Shown piece after piece: positions 53,676 to 61,777 of a stretch of DNA of 64,000 bases. Numbering within the stretch: position 1 is the stretch's first letter; each line of letters begins with the position of its first letter. Source of the stretch: Fodinibacter sp963834965 (GTDB lineage: Bacteria; Actinomycetota; Actinomycetes; Actinomycetales; Dermatophilaceae); NCBI GenBank assembly GCA_963834965.1, contig CAWIEI010000013.1:78423-142422 (forward strand), read 5' to 3'. A model generated the notes under the pieces. It saw only the letters and a program-made list of their open reading frames with translations, searched no databases and was not told where the DNA came from. The translations under genes and the position numbers were made by a program.

Positions 53676-55958
53676 GTGAGCAGTCCTGCCCAGCACCTCG
53701 CCGTTCTCACGGCTCGCACCCAGGGCGAACGCCTCCTCCACGTCGAGCACGTCCCCGCTCGCACGGCCCGCCTGGCGCAGTGGCCGACGACGGTCGCGCC
53801 CGCCGTGCTGTCGTCCCTGCTGGCCGCCGGTATGGAGCGTCCGTGGTCGCACCAGCGGGCCGCCATCGACCTCGCCACGGCGGGTGAGCACGTGGTGATC
53901 GCGACGGGCACGGCATCCGGCAAGAGCCTGGGCTACCTCGCTCCGGTGCTCAGCGCGGCGTCGGAGGGCGCCGCGGCTCCGGGGCTACGGGGGTCGAGCA
54001 CCATCTACCTCGCGCCGACCAAGGCGCTGGCGGCCGACCAGCTCGCGCGCATCGAGGCCATGGCGGTGCCGGGGGTGCGGGCGGCGACCTACGACGGCGA
54101 CACGCCACCCGACGAGCGGCGGTGGATCCGCGACCACGCCAACGTCGTGCTCACCAACCCCGACCTCCTGCACCACTCACTGCTCCCGGGGCACCAGCGG
54201 TGGTCGCGGTTCCTGCGCTCGCTCGAGTACGTCGTGGTCGACGAGTGCCATGTCTACCGCGGGGTGTTCGGCTCGCACGTGTCGGCGGTGCTGCGCCGGC
54301 TGCGGCGGGTCGCGGCACGCTACGGCGCGACGCCCACCTTCGTGCTCGCCTCGGCCACCGTGTCCGACCCCGCCGTGCACGCGTCGCGGCTGATCGGGAT
54401 GCCGGTCACGGCCGTCACCGACGACGGCTCGCCGCGCGGGGCGATGACCTTCGCCCTGTGGGAGCCGGCCACGGTCGACGGGCACCGGCGCTCGGCCACG
54501 ACCGAGGCTGCCGAGATCCTGGCCGAGCTGGTGCTCGACGGGGTGCAGGCGGTGGCGTTCGCGCGCAGCCGGGCCGGGGCCGAGGCGCTGGCCACGAACG
54601 CCCGGCGGCGGGTGGAGCACGACGACCCGGTGCGCGCCGAGGGGGTGTCGGCCTACCGCGGCGGCTACCTGCCCCAGGACCGGCGCGAGATCGAGCGGGG
54701 GCTGCGCGACGGGTCGGTGCGTGGGCTGGCGGCCACGAACGCCCTCGAGCTGGGCATCGACGTCAGCGGCCTCGACGCGGTGGTGATGGCCGGCTGGCCG
54801 GGGCGCCGGGCCAGCCTGTGGCAGCAGGCGGGGCGGGCCGGCCGCTCGGGCGAGGAGTCGCTGGCCGTGCTCGTGGCTGCCGACGACCCGCTCGACACCT
54901 ACCTGGTGCGCCACCCCGAGGCGATCTTCGGCGCGCCCGTCGAGGCCACCGTCATGGACCCCCACAACCCGCACGTGCTGGCCCCGCACCTCGCGGCCGC
55001 GGCGGCGGAGCTGGCGCTGGGCGAGAGCGACCTGCCGATGTTCGGGCCCGACACCCGGCGCCTGCTCGACGCCCTGGTGGCCGGTGGCATCCTTCGGCGC
55101 CGGCCCGCGGGGTGGTTCTGGGCCCGCGAGGACCGCCCCACCGCACACATCTCGCTGCGGGGCGCGAGCGACGTCGTCGCGGTCGTCGAGGCGCGCACCG
55201 GTCGGGTGCTGGGCACCGTCGACGAGGCGTCGTCGCACGCGCAGGTGCACACCGGGGCGGTGCACGTGCACCAGGGCGACACCTGGGTCGTCACCCAGCT
55301 CGACCTCGAGGCCCGGGCAGCGCACGTCGTGCGGGGCGACCCGGGGTGGTCGACCCACGCGCAGTCGGTGAGCCGGTTCGACATCCTCGGCCGTGAGCGC
55401 ACCGAGCAAAGGGCCCGGGTCGCGGTGTCGTTCGGCACGGTGCGGGTCACCTCGCAGGTCACCGGCTTCCTGCGCCGGCTGCCGTCGGGGGAGGTGCTCG
55501 GCACCCATCCGCTCGACCTGCCCGAGCGGTCGCTGACGACCAAGGCGGTCTGGTGGACCGTGCCGGAGGACGTGCTGGCCGCGGCGGGCGTCGAGGCGCC
55601 GGTGGTGCCCGGGGCCCTGCATGCCGCGGAGCACGCCGCGATCGGGATGCTGCCGCTGGTGGCCACCTCGGACCGCTGGGACGTCGGCGGGGTGTCGACC
55701 GCCCTGCACCCCGACACCGGTGAGCCCACGATCATGGTGTTCGACGGGTACCCGGGCGGGGCGGGGTTCGCGGAGCGGGCGTTCGGCGCGTTCGAGGCGT
55801 GGGTGCGCGCCACCCGCGATGCCGTGCTCGGGTGCCGGTGCGCCACCGGGTGCCCGGCCTGCGTGCAGTCGCCCAAGTGCGGCAACGGCAACGAGCCGCT
55901 CGACAAGGCCGGGGCGGTGACCGTGCTCGAGCTGGCGCTGGCGCCGGCGCACGCCTGA
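53676..55958 (+). CDS. DEAD/DEAH-box helicase, MrfA/YprA-like with DUF1998 zinc domain
   Basis: Residues from VSSPAQHLAVLTARTQGERL; about 760 residues. Motif Q-like region RPWSHQRAAIDLATAGEHVV, Walker A IATGTASGKSLGYLAPV, motif Ia APTKALAADQL, DEAD-box variant VVVDECHVYRGVFGSH (DECH), SATVSDP (SAT), LATNALELGIDVSGLDAVVM and QQAGRAGRSGEESL. The C-terminus is a DUF1998-type domain with zinc cysteines CRCATGCPACVQSPKCGNGN. MrfA of Bacillus is a 3'-5' helicase that aids repair of mitomycin lesions. In actinobacteria this gene adjoins Tad pilus genes. GTG 53676 follows a weak AAGG; GTG 53646 is possible but adds no motif. Intact over 2.28 kb. Confidence 0.92.
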   Translation: MSSPAQHLAVLTARTQGERLLHVEHVPARTARLAQWPTTVAPAVLSSLLAAGMERPWSHQRAAIDLATAGEHVVIATGTASGKSLGYLAPVLSAASEGAAAPGLRGSSTIYLAPTKALAADQLARIEAMAVPGVRAATYDGDTPPDERRWIRDHANVVLTNPDLLHHSLLPGHQRWSRFLRSLEYVVVDECHVYRGVFGSHVSAVLRRLRRVAARYGATPTFVLASATVSDPAVHASRLIGMPVTAVTDDGSPRGAMTFALWEPATVDGHRRSATTEAAEILAELVLDGVQAVAFARSRAGAEALATNARRRVEHDDPVRAEGVSAYRGGYLPQDRREIERGLRDGSVRGLAATNALELGIDVSGLDAVVMAGWPGRRASLWQQAGRAGRSGEESLAVLVAADDPLDTYLVRHPEAIFGAPVEATVMDPHNPHVLAPHLAAAAAELALGESDLPMFGPDTRRLLDALVAGGILRRRPAGWFWAREDRPTAHISLRGASDVVAVVEARTGRVLGTVDEASSHAQVHTGAVHVHQGDTWVVTQLDLEARAAHVVRGDPGWSTHAQSVSRFDILGRERTEQRARVAVSFGTVRVTSQVTGFLRRLPSGEVLGTHPLDLPERSLTTKAVWWTVPEDVLAAAGVEAPVVPGALHAAEHAAIGMLPLVATSDRWDVGGVSTALHPDTGEPTIMVFDGYPGGAGFAERAFGAFEAWVRATRDAVLGCRCATGCPACVQSPKCGNGNEPLDKAGAVTVLELALAPAHA

Positions 55959-56099
55959 CCTGCTTCCGACGGGCCGGCACGCGCCCGGTCGCCGGGGGCC
56001 GCTGCCCGCGCGTCGGGGGTCCGCCGACCGGTGCGGGCCACCCGAAACCGGCTGCCCGCGAGACGTTCCGGGCCCCGGGCTCGCGGGTAGGGTCGCCGC

Positions 56100-56603
56100 A
56101 TGATCCTGCTCGGAGTCATCCTCGTCCTGCTTGCCGCTGCCGCCGGTGTCGTGCTCGTCGCGGGCACCGCCCAGCTGACCGACTCCGTCGAGATCGACGT
56201 GCTGGGAGGCACGTTGGGCATCCCGCCGCTGACCCTGCTGATCACGGGCATGGTCGTCATCTCGATCTTCTGGCTGGGTTGGGCCCTGCTCCGCAGCGGC
56301 CTGCGGCGCAACAAGCGGCGTCGGGTCGAGGCCAAGGAGGCCGAGGCGGCCCGCGAGGCGGAGCGCGCCGAGGAGCAGCGGCGCATGCAGGAGGAGTTCG
56401 CGGCCCGCGAGCGGGCCCTGACCGAGGAGCGGCGCCGCCGCGAGGAGGCCGAGGCTCTCGTGACCGACCAGCGCCAGACCTCCGGCTCCGGCTCCGACAA
56501 CGCCTCGATCTCCGGCGGCACCACTCGGGGGACCGGCTCGGCCAACGACTCGGCGCGACTGCCGTCGGACCCGCGCCCCCAGCACGGCGACCGCCAGGCC
56601 TGA
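56100..56603 (+). CDS. LapA-like membrane protein with coiled-coil tail
   Basis: The 167-residue protein has two N-terminal membrane helices (MILLGVILVLLAAAAGVVLV and LGIPPLTLLITGMVVISIFWLGW), then a charged coiled coil of Glu/Arg/Ala heptads (VEAKEAEAAREAERAEEQRR, residues about 78-125) and a Ser/Gly/Asp-rich tail. This is the general layout of small LapA/DUF1049 proteins, but assignment is tentative. It lies between the helicase and the minus-strand Tad genes with no overlap, so it is probably expressed alone. Confidence 0.65.
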   Translation: MILLGVILVLLAAAAGVVLVAGTAQLTDSVEIDVLGGTLGIPPLTLLITGMVVISIFWLGWALLRSGLRRNKRRRVEAKEAEAAREAERAEEQRRMQEEFAARERALTEERRRREEAEALVTDQRQTSGSGSDNASISGGTTRGTGSANDSARLPSDPRPQHGDRQA

Positions 56604-56653
56604 CGCACCCGGTCTCACACCGACCGGCTCGGGTGCCGAGCCAACGGGGGCGC

Positions 56654-57106
56654 TCATCGCCGCACCGGGCGGCGTGCGGGAGGTGCTTTCAGGCGGTCCG
56701 CCAGACGGGGCAGCGGCGCCACAGCGGTGTCGGCGACGTCGACGACCCCTGCCCGAGCCGTCGACGAGATCGTCCGCGGCAGCCCCCACCCACGAGGCCC
56801 GTGGCGGTGCACGGCTGCCGTGACGACCACCGAGCCGTCGGGCTCGGTGGTGCAGAGGGTCAACCGCGCACCGTTCGCCTCGGCCACCCCCATGGCGGCC
56901 GGGCAGTCGGGGCGAGCATCACGAGAGACCCCGCCGGCCGCGGCGAGGGCCGCGAGGTCAGCGGCCGCCTGGACCCGATGGAGGTCACGGACCGCGCCGA
57001 CCACCACGAGCACCCCGCTCAGCACCAGCACGACGGTGCCGACCGCACCGACGACGACCACCGAGGCGCTGCCGCGCTCGATGCGAACCACCACCGGACG
57101 CCTCAC
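56654..57106 (-). CDS. TadG/TadE-like pseudopilin, helicase-neighbourhood type
   Basis: The 150-residue protein starts VRRPVVVRIERGSASVVVVG with a pilin-like membrane helix (AVGTVVLVLSGVLVVVGAV), then LHRVQAAADLAALAAAGGVS, the Tad pseudopilin segment. A secreted domain with two Cys (RDARPDCPAAMG, LTLCTTEPDG) follows. It belongs to the actinobacterial TadE-like family found next to the DEAD-box helicase (Rv3654c-like). Overlap of its GTG with the stop of the TadE gene (GTGA) places it last in the Tad operon. Intact. Confidence 0.85.
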   Translation of the reverse strand: MRRPVVVRIERGSASVVVVGAVGTVVLVLSGVLVVVGAVRDLHRVQAAADLAALAAAGGVSRDARPDCPAAMGVAEANGARLTLCTTEPDGSVVVTAAVHRHGPRGWGLPRTISSTARAGVVDVADTAVAPLPRLADRLKAPPARRPVRR

Positions 57107-57462
57107 GGTGCCGCCTCCACCAGTGCCTGCGCCGACGCACTCGGCGCAGGCAGCGCACCGACTGCTCGCAGGGTGGCCGGCACCTGACCGGTGACCACGA
57201 CGGTCACCCGTGAGCCGGAGGTGGTGGCCGAGATCGCGGCACCGTCGGGAGCGGCGGCCCGCACTGCCGCCATCGCCGAACCCTCGGCTTCACCGCGGGC
57301 CAGGAGCCGGGCGCCGAGCCGAGCCGCATCGACGCACCGCACCTGGGCCAGCCCCAGGTCGACGGCCGCCAGCGCCACCGCGAGCACGAGGAGCAGGGTG
57401 GGCAGCGCCACCGCCAGCTCCGCGGTCGCGGTGCCGTGCTCGGCCCGGCGCCGGGACCTCAC
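57103..57462 (-). CDS. TadE-like pseudopilin
   Basis: From GTG 57462 the 119-residue protein begins VRSRRRAEHGTATAELAVAL; the ATAELAVALP is the prepilin-peptidase-like Glu motif followed by a membrane helix (TLLLVLAVALAAVDLGLAQV). A small outer domain ends SASAQALVEAAP. TadE-type proteins are minor pilins processed by the TadV peptidase. The start overlaps the preceding DUF4244 gene stop (GTGA) and its stop overlaps the next GTG, so the three are translated as one unit. Intact. Confidence 0.85.
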   Translation of the reverse strand: MRSRRRAEHGTATAELAVALPTLLLVLAVALAAVDLGLAQVRCVDAARLGARLLARGEAEGSAMAAVRAAAPDGAAISATTSGSRVTVVVTGQVPATLRAVGALPAPSASAQALVEAAP

Positions 57463-57665
57463 GAGCCGGTGCCCAGCGCGGTCATGATGACCTTGGTCAA
57501 CGCGCTCTTCACCGGCCCCGACCGCACGATCGCGAGCAGGAGCGCAGCGAACGCCACCGCCGCCATCGTGCCCACCGCGTACTCCGCGGTGGTCATCCCC
57601 TCCTCTCCGAGTGCTCGCAGCCGCTGCCGCCACCCCGCGACCCTGCCAACCGACCTCGTCGTCAT
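57459..57665 (-). CDS. DUF4244 pilin (Flp-like)
   Basis: The 68-residue protein reads MTTRSVGRVAGWRQRLRALG, EEGMTTAEYAVGTMAAVAFA and then ALLLAIVRSGPVKSALTKVI. GMTTAEYAVG is the prepilin cleavage site with Glu at +5, followed by a hydrophobic helix, as in Flp pilins; this makes it the likely major pilin of the Tad system. The DUF4244 family is restricted to actinobacteria. ATG 57665 is chosen; an in-frame GTG three residues earlier is possible. The 158 bp upstream (57666-57823) hold no gene. A prepilin peptidase gene is not in this window. Confidence 0.88.
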   Translation of the reverse strand: MTTRSVGRVAGWRQRLRALGEEGMTTAEYAVGTMAAVAFAALLLAIVRSGPVKSALTKVIMTALGTGS

Positions 57666-57823
57666 GGACACCACTCCCCTGCCGTATCGGGACGCGACTC
57701 TCGCGCCCCGGACCACTGTCGGTGGACGCGGCCGGCCGGCGCGAGGAGCACCCCGGGCCTGTGGATGACCGTCGGCGCACGGTGCGCCTGTGGACGACCG
57801 TCGCGCCGTCGCTGCCCGCTCGG

Positions 57824-58354
57824 TCACCGCGCCAGGCCACCGAGCAGGTGCAGGACGACCGGGGCCACCGTCGTCGCGACGAAACCCGGGAGGAAGCAGG
57901 CGCCCAGCGGCAGCACCAGCAGCACGCCGGCACGGTGCACCGACGCCTCGACCCGTCGCGACTCCTCGGCGCGCATCCGGCCCGCGGCAGCCGTCAGCAG
58001 GCCGGCCGGTGCTGCCCCGGCGCTGTGGGCGGCATGCCAGGCCACCTGCGCCGCGGCCCAGCCCGGCGCCGACGTGGGCCCAGGCCTGGTCCGGCGGCCG
58101 GCCCCAGCGGTGGGCGGCGGCCACCACAGCGAGCTCGCGCCCGGCCGCGCCCGGGTCGACGGCCGCCACGGCTTCCAGCGCCTCGACCGCCCCGACGCCA
58201 CCGCGCAGCGCCGCCGCGACCAGGCCCAGGGCGGCGGCGGCCTCCTCGACGGTGGCTGGGCCCGGGGGTGCCGCGTCAGGTGGCGTGCGTCCGGCGCGGA
58301 GCGCCGGTCGGCACCCGGCCACGCCAGCACCGCCAGCGCCACGAGCAGCGCCAC
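57824..58354 (-). CDS. TadC-like type II secretion F-family protein (two frameshifts)
   Basis: The N-terminal helix is MALLVALAVLAWPG; recovered core parts are ALGLVAAALRGGVGAVEALE, AAVDPGAAGRELAVVAAAHR and RMRAEESRRVEASVHRAGVL. The last helices are LLVLPLGACFLPGFVATTVA. The protein is one of two inner-membrane platform subunits that Tad systems need along with the ATPase. Breaks lie near 58290 and 58065. It follows TadB by six bases. Short, at about 175 residues, as is usual for the actinobacterial class. Confidence 0.8.
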   Translation of the reverse strand: MALLVALAVLAWPGADRRSAPDARHLTRHPRAQPPSRRPPPPWAWSRRRCAVASGRSRRWKPWRPSTRARPGASSLWWPPPTAGAGRRTRPGPTSAPGWAAAQVAWHAAHSAGAAPAGLLTAAAGRMRAEESRRVEASVHRAGVLLVLPLGACFLPGFVATTVAPVVLHLLGGLAR

Positions 58355-58360
58355 CGAGGC

Positions 58361-59125
58361 TCACGTCGGGGCACCGTCGGTGCGGCCCGGCCGCCGGGCC
58401 CGCCGGAGCAGCCCGCGCGCCCACCACCAGCCGAGAGCGGTCAGCAGCAGGCCGCTGACACCGAGCAGTCGCGATGCCGTGGTGTCGTAGAGCCGACCGG
58501 GCGACAGCCCCACGAGCATCGCGGCGGCCGGGCCGGCGAGCGGCAGGGCCGACAGCAGCAGCATCGACGCGCGCGGGCCGGCGACGACCACGGCGGTGCG
58601 GTCGGCCGCGGCCCGCCGCTCCCGCACCGATGCCGCCGCCGAGGCGGTCACGGCCGAGGCTGCGGCACCCACCTCCTCGGCCAGCCGCCAGGCCGCGACG
58701 AGGAGGGCGAGATCGCACCGCGCCGCGTCGCCGAGGTCGCGGTTGCCCTCGAGCACGGTGGTCACCCCTCGCCCGGCATCCACCGACGACTGCAGGTGCG
58801 GCGCCAGCCAGGGAGCGCTGGCCTGCACGCCCGGGGACCGGGCCGACGCGAGGGCGGCGGCCGGCAGGTCGAGCCCTGCGTCGAGCCCCACCGCGACGAC
58901 CTCGGCGAAGTCGGCGACCCAGGCCTCGTCGGGTCCGCGGGCCACCGGCCGCCGGACTCGCGCGACGGCCTGGCGCAGCCACGACGTCCCCGCGGAGGTG
59001 CCCGTCGGAGCCGGGACCGCGGCGTCGGCCGAACCGTCACCGCCCTCGCCACCGCGGCCCGGCCACACCAAGCAGCACAGGGCCGCCGCCAGCGCCGCGG
59101 TCAGCACGGACCCGCCCACCGGCAT
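58361..59125 (-). CDS. TadB-like type II secretion F-family protein
   Basis: The 254-residue protein has an N-terminal helix (MPVGGSVLTAALAAALCCLV), a linker, and the T2SF domain: WVADFAEVVAVGLDAGLDLP, AARCDLALLVAAWRLAEEVG, SVRERRAAADRTAVVVAGPR. Two helices finish it (ASMLLLSALPLAGPAAAMLV, LLGVSGLLLTALGWWWARGL). It should form the membrane platform with TadC. The start overlaps the TadA 3' end by 25 bases. Intact. Placement and length match the actinobacterial Tad class linked with the DEAD-box helicase. Confidence 0.85.
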   Translation of the reverse strand: MPVGGSVLTAALAAALCCLVWPGRGGEGGDGSADAAVPAPTGTSAGTSWLRQAVARVRRPVARGPDEAWVADFAEVVAVGLDAGLDLPAAALASARSPGVQASAPWLAPHLQSSVDAGRGVTTVLEGNRDLGDAARCDLALLVAAWRLAEEVGAAASAVTASAAASVRERRAAADRTAVVVAGPRASMLLLSALPLAGPAAAMLVGLSPGRLYDTTASRLLGVSGLLLTALGWWWARGLLRRARRPGRTDGAPT

Positions 59126-60283
59126 CCCCGCGCCAGCGACGGCACGAGCCGGACGAGGCGCTCTCGACCAGGCCCGCCGACCAGACCCGCCTCGCCGGTC
59201 CGGGCCGCCTCGACGACCCGGACCGCGCGCGGGTCGACCGGGTCGGGAACGACGACACCGACCCGGTCGACCGTCCGTGACCCCCCGCGACGCACCACGT
59301 GGACGACCACTCGCAGCGCCTCGCGCAGCTGGGCGTGCACACCTTCCCGGGGCATCCCGGCGAGGGCGCCGAGGGCCTCGAAGCGGGCAGGCACCTCTTC
59401 GGGCCCGTTGGCGTGCAGCGTGCTCATGCCGCCCTCGTGACCGGTGTTCAGGGCGGCCAGCAGCTCGCGCACCTCGGCGCCGCGCACCTCTCCGACCACC
59501 AGCCGGTCGGGCCGCATCCGCAGCGCCTGCCGGACGAGGTCGACGAGGGTGACCCCGCCGACGCCCTCGACGTTCGATCCGCGCCCCTGCAGCCGCACGA
59601 CGTGCGGGTGCTCGGGGTCGAGCTCACGGACGTCCTCGACCACGACGACGCGCTCGTCGGCGGGGCACTCGGCGACCAGGGCGGCCAGCACCGTGGTCTT
59701 GCCGGCGCCGGTGCCCCCGGTGACCACGAGCGAGGTGCGCGCGGCGACCACACCGCGCAACAGCTCGGCCATGTCGGGGGTGAGCGCCCCGAGACGGGCC
59801 AGGGCGTCGACACCTCCGGGCCGGTGCCGGGCGAAGCGCAGGCTGAGGTGCGGCCCGCCGTCGGCCAAGCGGCGGCAGCACCGCGTGCAGCCGCACCCCA
59901 CCCGGCAGCACCCCGTCGACCCAGGGCTGGGCGTCGTCGAGCCGGCGCCCGGCCACCCCGGCCAGGCGGACGGCGAGCGGCCTCAGGTCGTCGGGCTCGA
60001 CCCGCACGGAGGCCCGCTCCATCCCCCGCCCCCGGTCGAGCCAGACCGCCCCGTCACCGTTGACGAGCAGGTCGGTGACCGACCGGTCGGCGGCCAGCAG
60101 CGCCAGCGGGCCCAGACCGACCAGCTGCTCGAGCAGCCCCCTCGCCGTCTCGGCCCGACCGTCGTCGCCGAGGGTGGCCGTGTGCTCGGCCACGAGCGCA
60201 TCGATCGAGGCTGCGGACGGACCCGCCCCCGCCGCGATGGCGCGGCGCACCGAGGCGTCGAGCGGCCCCGCCCGCGCGCTCAC
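59101..60283 (-). CDS. TadA/CpaF-type secretion ATPase (one frameshift)
   Basis: About 390 residues. N-terminal domain: LLEQLVGLGPLALLAADRSV, NGDGAVWLDRGRGME; ATPase core: Walker A LVVTGGTGAGKTTVLAALV, Asp box VVVVEDVRELDPEHPHVVRL, Walker B-like RMRPDRLVVGEVRGAEVREL, and His box NTGHEGGMSTLHANGPEE. It drives assembly of the pilus. GTG 60283 follows GGAGGTGGA. One break near 59850 joins LPPLGRR and LADGGPHLSLRF. The family is the actinobacterial helicase-neighbourhood ATPase. Confidence 0.92.
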
Positions 60284-60366
60284 GACTCCACCTCCGGGTC
60301 TCTCACGAGGCCACCGCCACGGAGTCGACCACGCCGGCCACGGCATCCGCACACCGCCGGATGCCG

Positions 60367-61044
60367 TCACGACTCGGCGCCGGGGAACAGCCCCCGCTCG
60401 GCGTCGCGCGGCACGTGCGGGTCGTCGGCGAGGTGGTGCAGGTGGGCGATGCCGAGGTGCGCGACGACCTCGTCGACGACCTCGGAGCCGGCCCGGCCCC
60501 CTCGGGTGACCAGACGGACGTCCGGCGGCAGGTCGGGGGCACTCGGGCTGTCGAGCAGGCGTGACACCGCGGCATCACCATCGGCAAGGGAGCGCGTGCG
60601 CAGGCCCACGAGCACCACCACCAGGGCACCGGCGGTCAGCACGTCGGGCAGCACGGGGCTCGCGAGCGGCAGGTCGAGCACCACCCGGGCGGGACCGGCG
60701 GCCAGGGCTGCCACCACGTCGCGGGCCGCGGCCTCGGGCACCTCGGGAGGTGCGCCCCCGCGGGCGGAGAGCACGCTGCACCCCTCCTCGGCGGGCAGGA
60801 CCCCCAGCAGCGCCTCGGGCGGCACCCGCCCACGGACGTGTCGCAGGTCGTCCCAGCGCCGGCCGGGCAGGTGCTCGATGCCGGCCGTGACCTCGAGGCC
60901 CCCTCGGAGCAGGTCGAGGTCGACCACGACCGACGGCGGGCCGGTCGCCGCGAGCCGGCGCCCGACAGCGAGGGCCAGGGTGCTGGCCCCCAGGCCACCG
61001 GAGGCGCCCACGACGGCGGTCACGCGCTGGGAGGAGGAGGTCAT
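60367..61044 (-). CDS. Ssd/CpaE-like septum-site protein, short form
   Basis: The 225-residue protein is the MinD/ParA-like half: deviant Walker A VVGASGGLGASTLALAVGRR (Gly/Ala in place of the usual Lys pattern), then VVVDLDLLRGGLEVTAGIEH and RVVLDLPLASPVLPDVLTAG. Full-length Ssd/CpaE-like proteins carry about 100 more residues in front, a receiver-like domain; here ATG 61044 follows GGAGG-like bases and no such domain is coded upstream, only repeats. In mycobacteria Ssd affects septation and stress; in Caulobacter CpaE positions the pilus. It is first in the Tad operon. Intact. Confidence 0.82.
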   Translation of the reverse strand: MTSSSQRVTAVVGASGGLGASTLALAVGRRLAATGPPSVVVDLDLLRGGLEVTAGIEHLPGRRWDDLRHVRGRVPPEALLGVLPAEEGCSVLSARGGAPPEVPEAAARDVVAALAAGPARVVLDLPLASPVLPDVLTAGALVVVLVGLRTRSLADGDAAVSRLLDSPSAPDLPPDVRLVTRGGRAGSEVVDEVVAHLGIAHLHHLADDPHVPRDAERGLFPGAES

Positions 61045-61182
61045 GCCGCCACCCTGACCGCCGCCCGCCGAACGGGCCAGACCCGTCGTCGGGCTGTGGA
61101 CGACGGGCCCCCGCCGTGGTCGCCTGTGGACGGCGGGCCGACCTCTCGAGGGCCGCAGCGCCGTGACCTGCGGCGAAGCAAC

Positions 61183-61291
61183 CCGGACGAAGTCCGGACA
61201 TAGGACGGCCCCGGTCGGGGGCGGGGACCCTGTGACCGGGGCAGGACCATGACCGGACGAAGTCCGGACATAGGACGGCCCCGGTCGGGGG
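61183..61291. repeat. Palindromic repeat family C, two copies
   Basis: A 39-base unit lies at 61183-61221 and 61253-61291, with 31 bases between. It starts CCGGACGAAGTCCGGACATA (CCGGAC-GAA-GTCCGG palindrome) and continues with GGACGGCCCCGGTCGGGGG. The core GGACTTCGTCCGG on the opposite strand resembles GACTTCGTGCGG in family A. It is located in the leader of the ssd-tad operon. Confidence 0.85.
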
Positions 61292-61299
61292 GACAACCG

Positions 61300-61777
61300 G
61301 GGCCGTCGGCGAGCCGAGCTCCGGGGGGGAGAAGCCGGTCCGCCGTTCGCTCAACCCCGAAGGGGAGCGAGTACGACCATCGTCGCTTACGACCGACTCT
61401 CCGCGCAAGCGTTGCGCACTAACTGCCCATACCGGCCTCAGAAACCTTAGACAACGACGGAATCCGAAGGTTTGCGCGACCAGGTTTAATCTTTGACGAC
61501 CACCTCGAGCGGCGTCTCGAGCGGATCGAGCGGCCGGCTCACCACCGAGCACCCGACACGACCACCACGCGACGGCGCCTCCGTCCCGAGAAGGGGCGGA
61601 GGCGTCGTCCTGCCGCGGACCTCGTGGGCGACCAGGCGTGCTCCATGCCGTCGTCGTACTGGGTCGAGCCCATCACGATCGGTCCATCAGTGGACTGCCC
61701 GCGCGTGGGTACCCGTCCGGTCCTCGGTAGCTTCGTCGTGACGGTCCCCGAGGGGACCGTCACCTCTCGTTGTACTC
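61300..61777. promoter_or_regulatory. Long intergenic region with candidate tad promoter and two strong hairpins
   Basis: Minus-strand candidate promoter: TTGTCT (61449-61454), 17-base spacer, TATGGG (61426-61431), with GCGCAAGCGTTGCGC (61403-61417) just downstream as a possible operator; this would give a leader of about 375 bases to ssd. Two hairpins stand in the rest: 61576-61604 (12-bp stem with loop GAGAA) and 61738-61763 (GTGACGGTCCC with its complement, loop CGAG). Possible small open frames here use many codons rare in this genome, so I do not call a gene. Confidence 0.45.
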
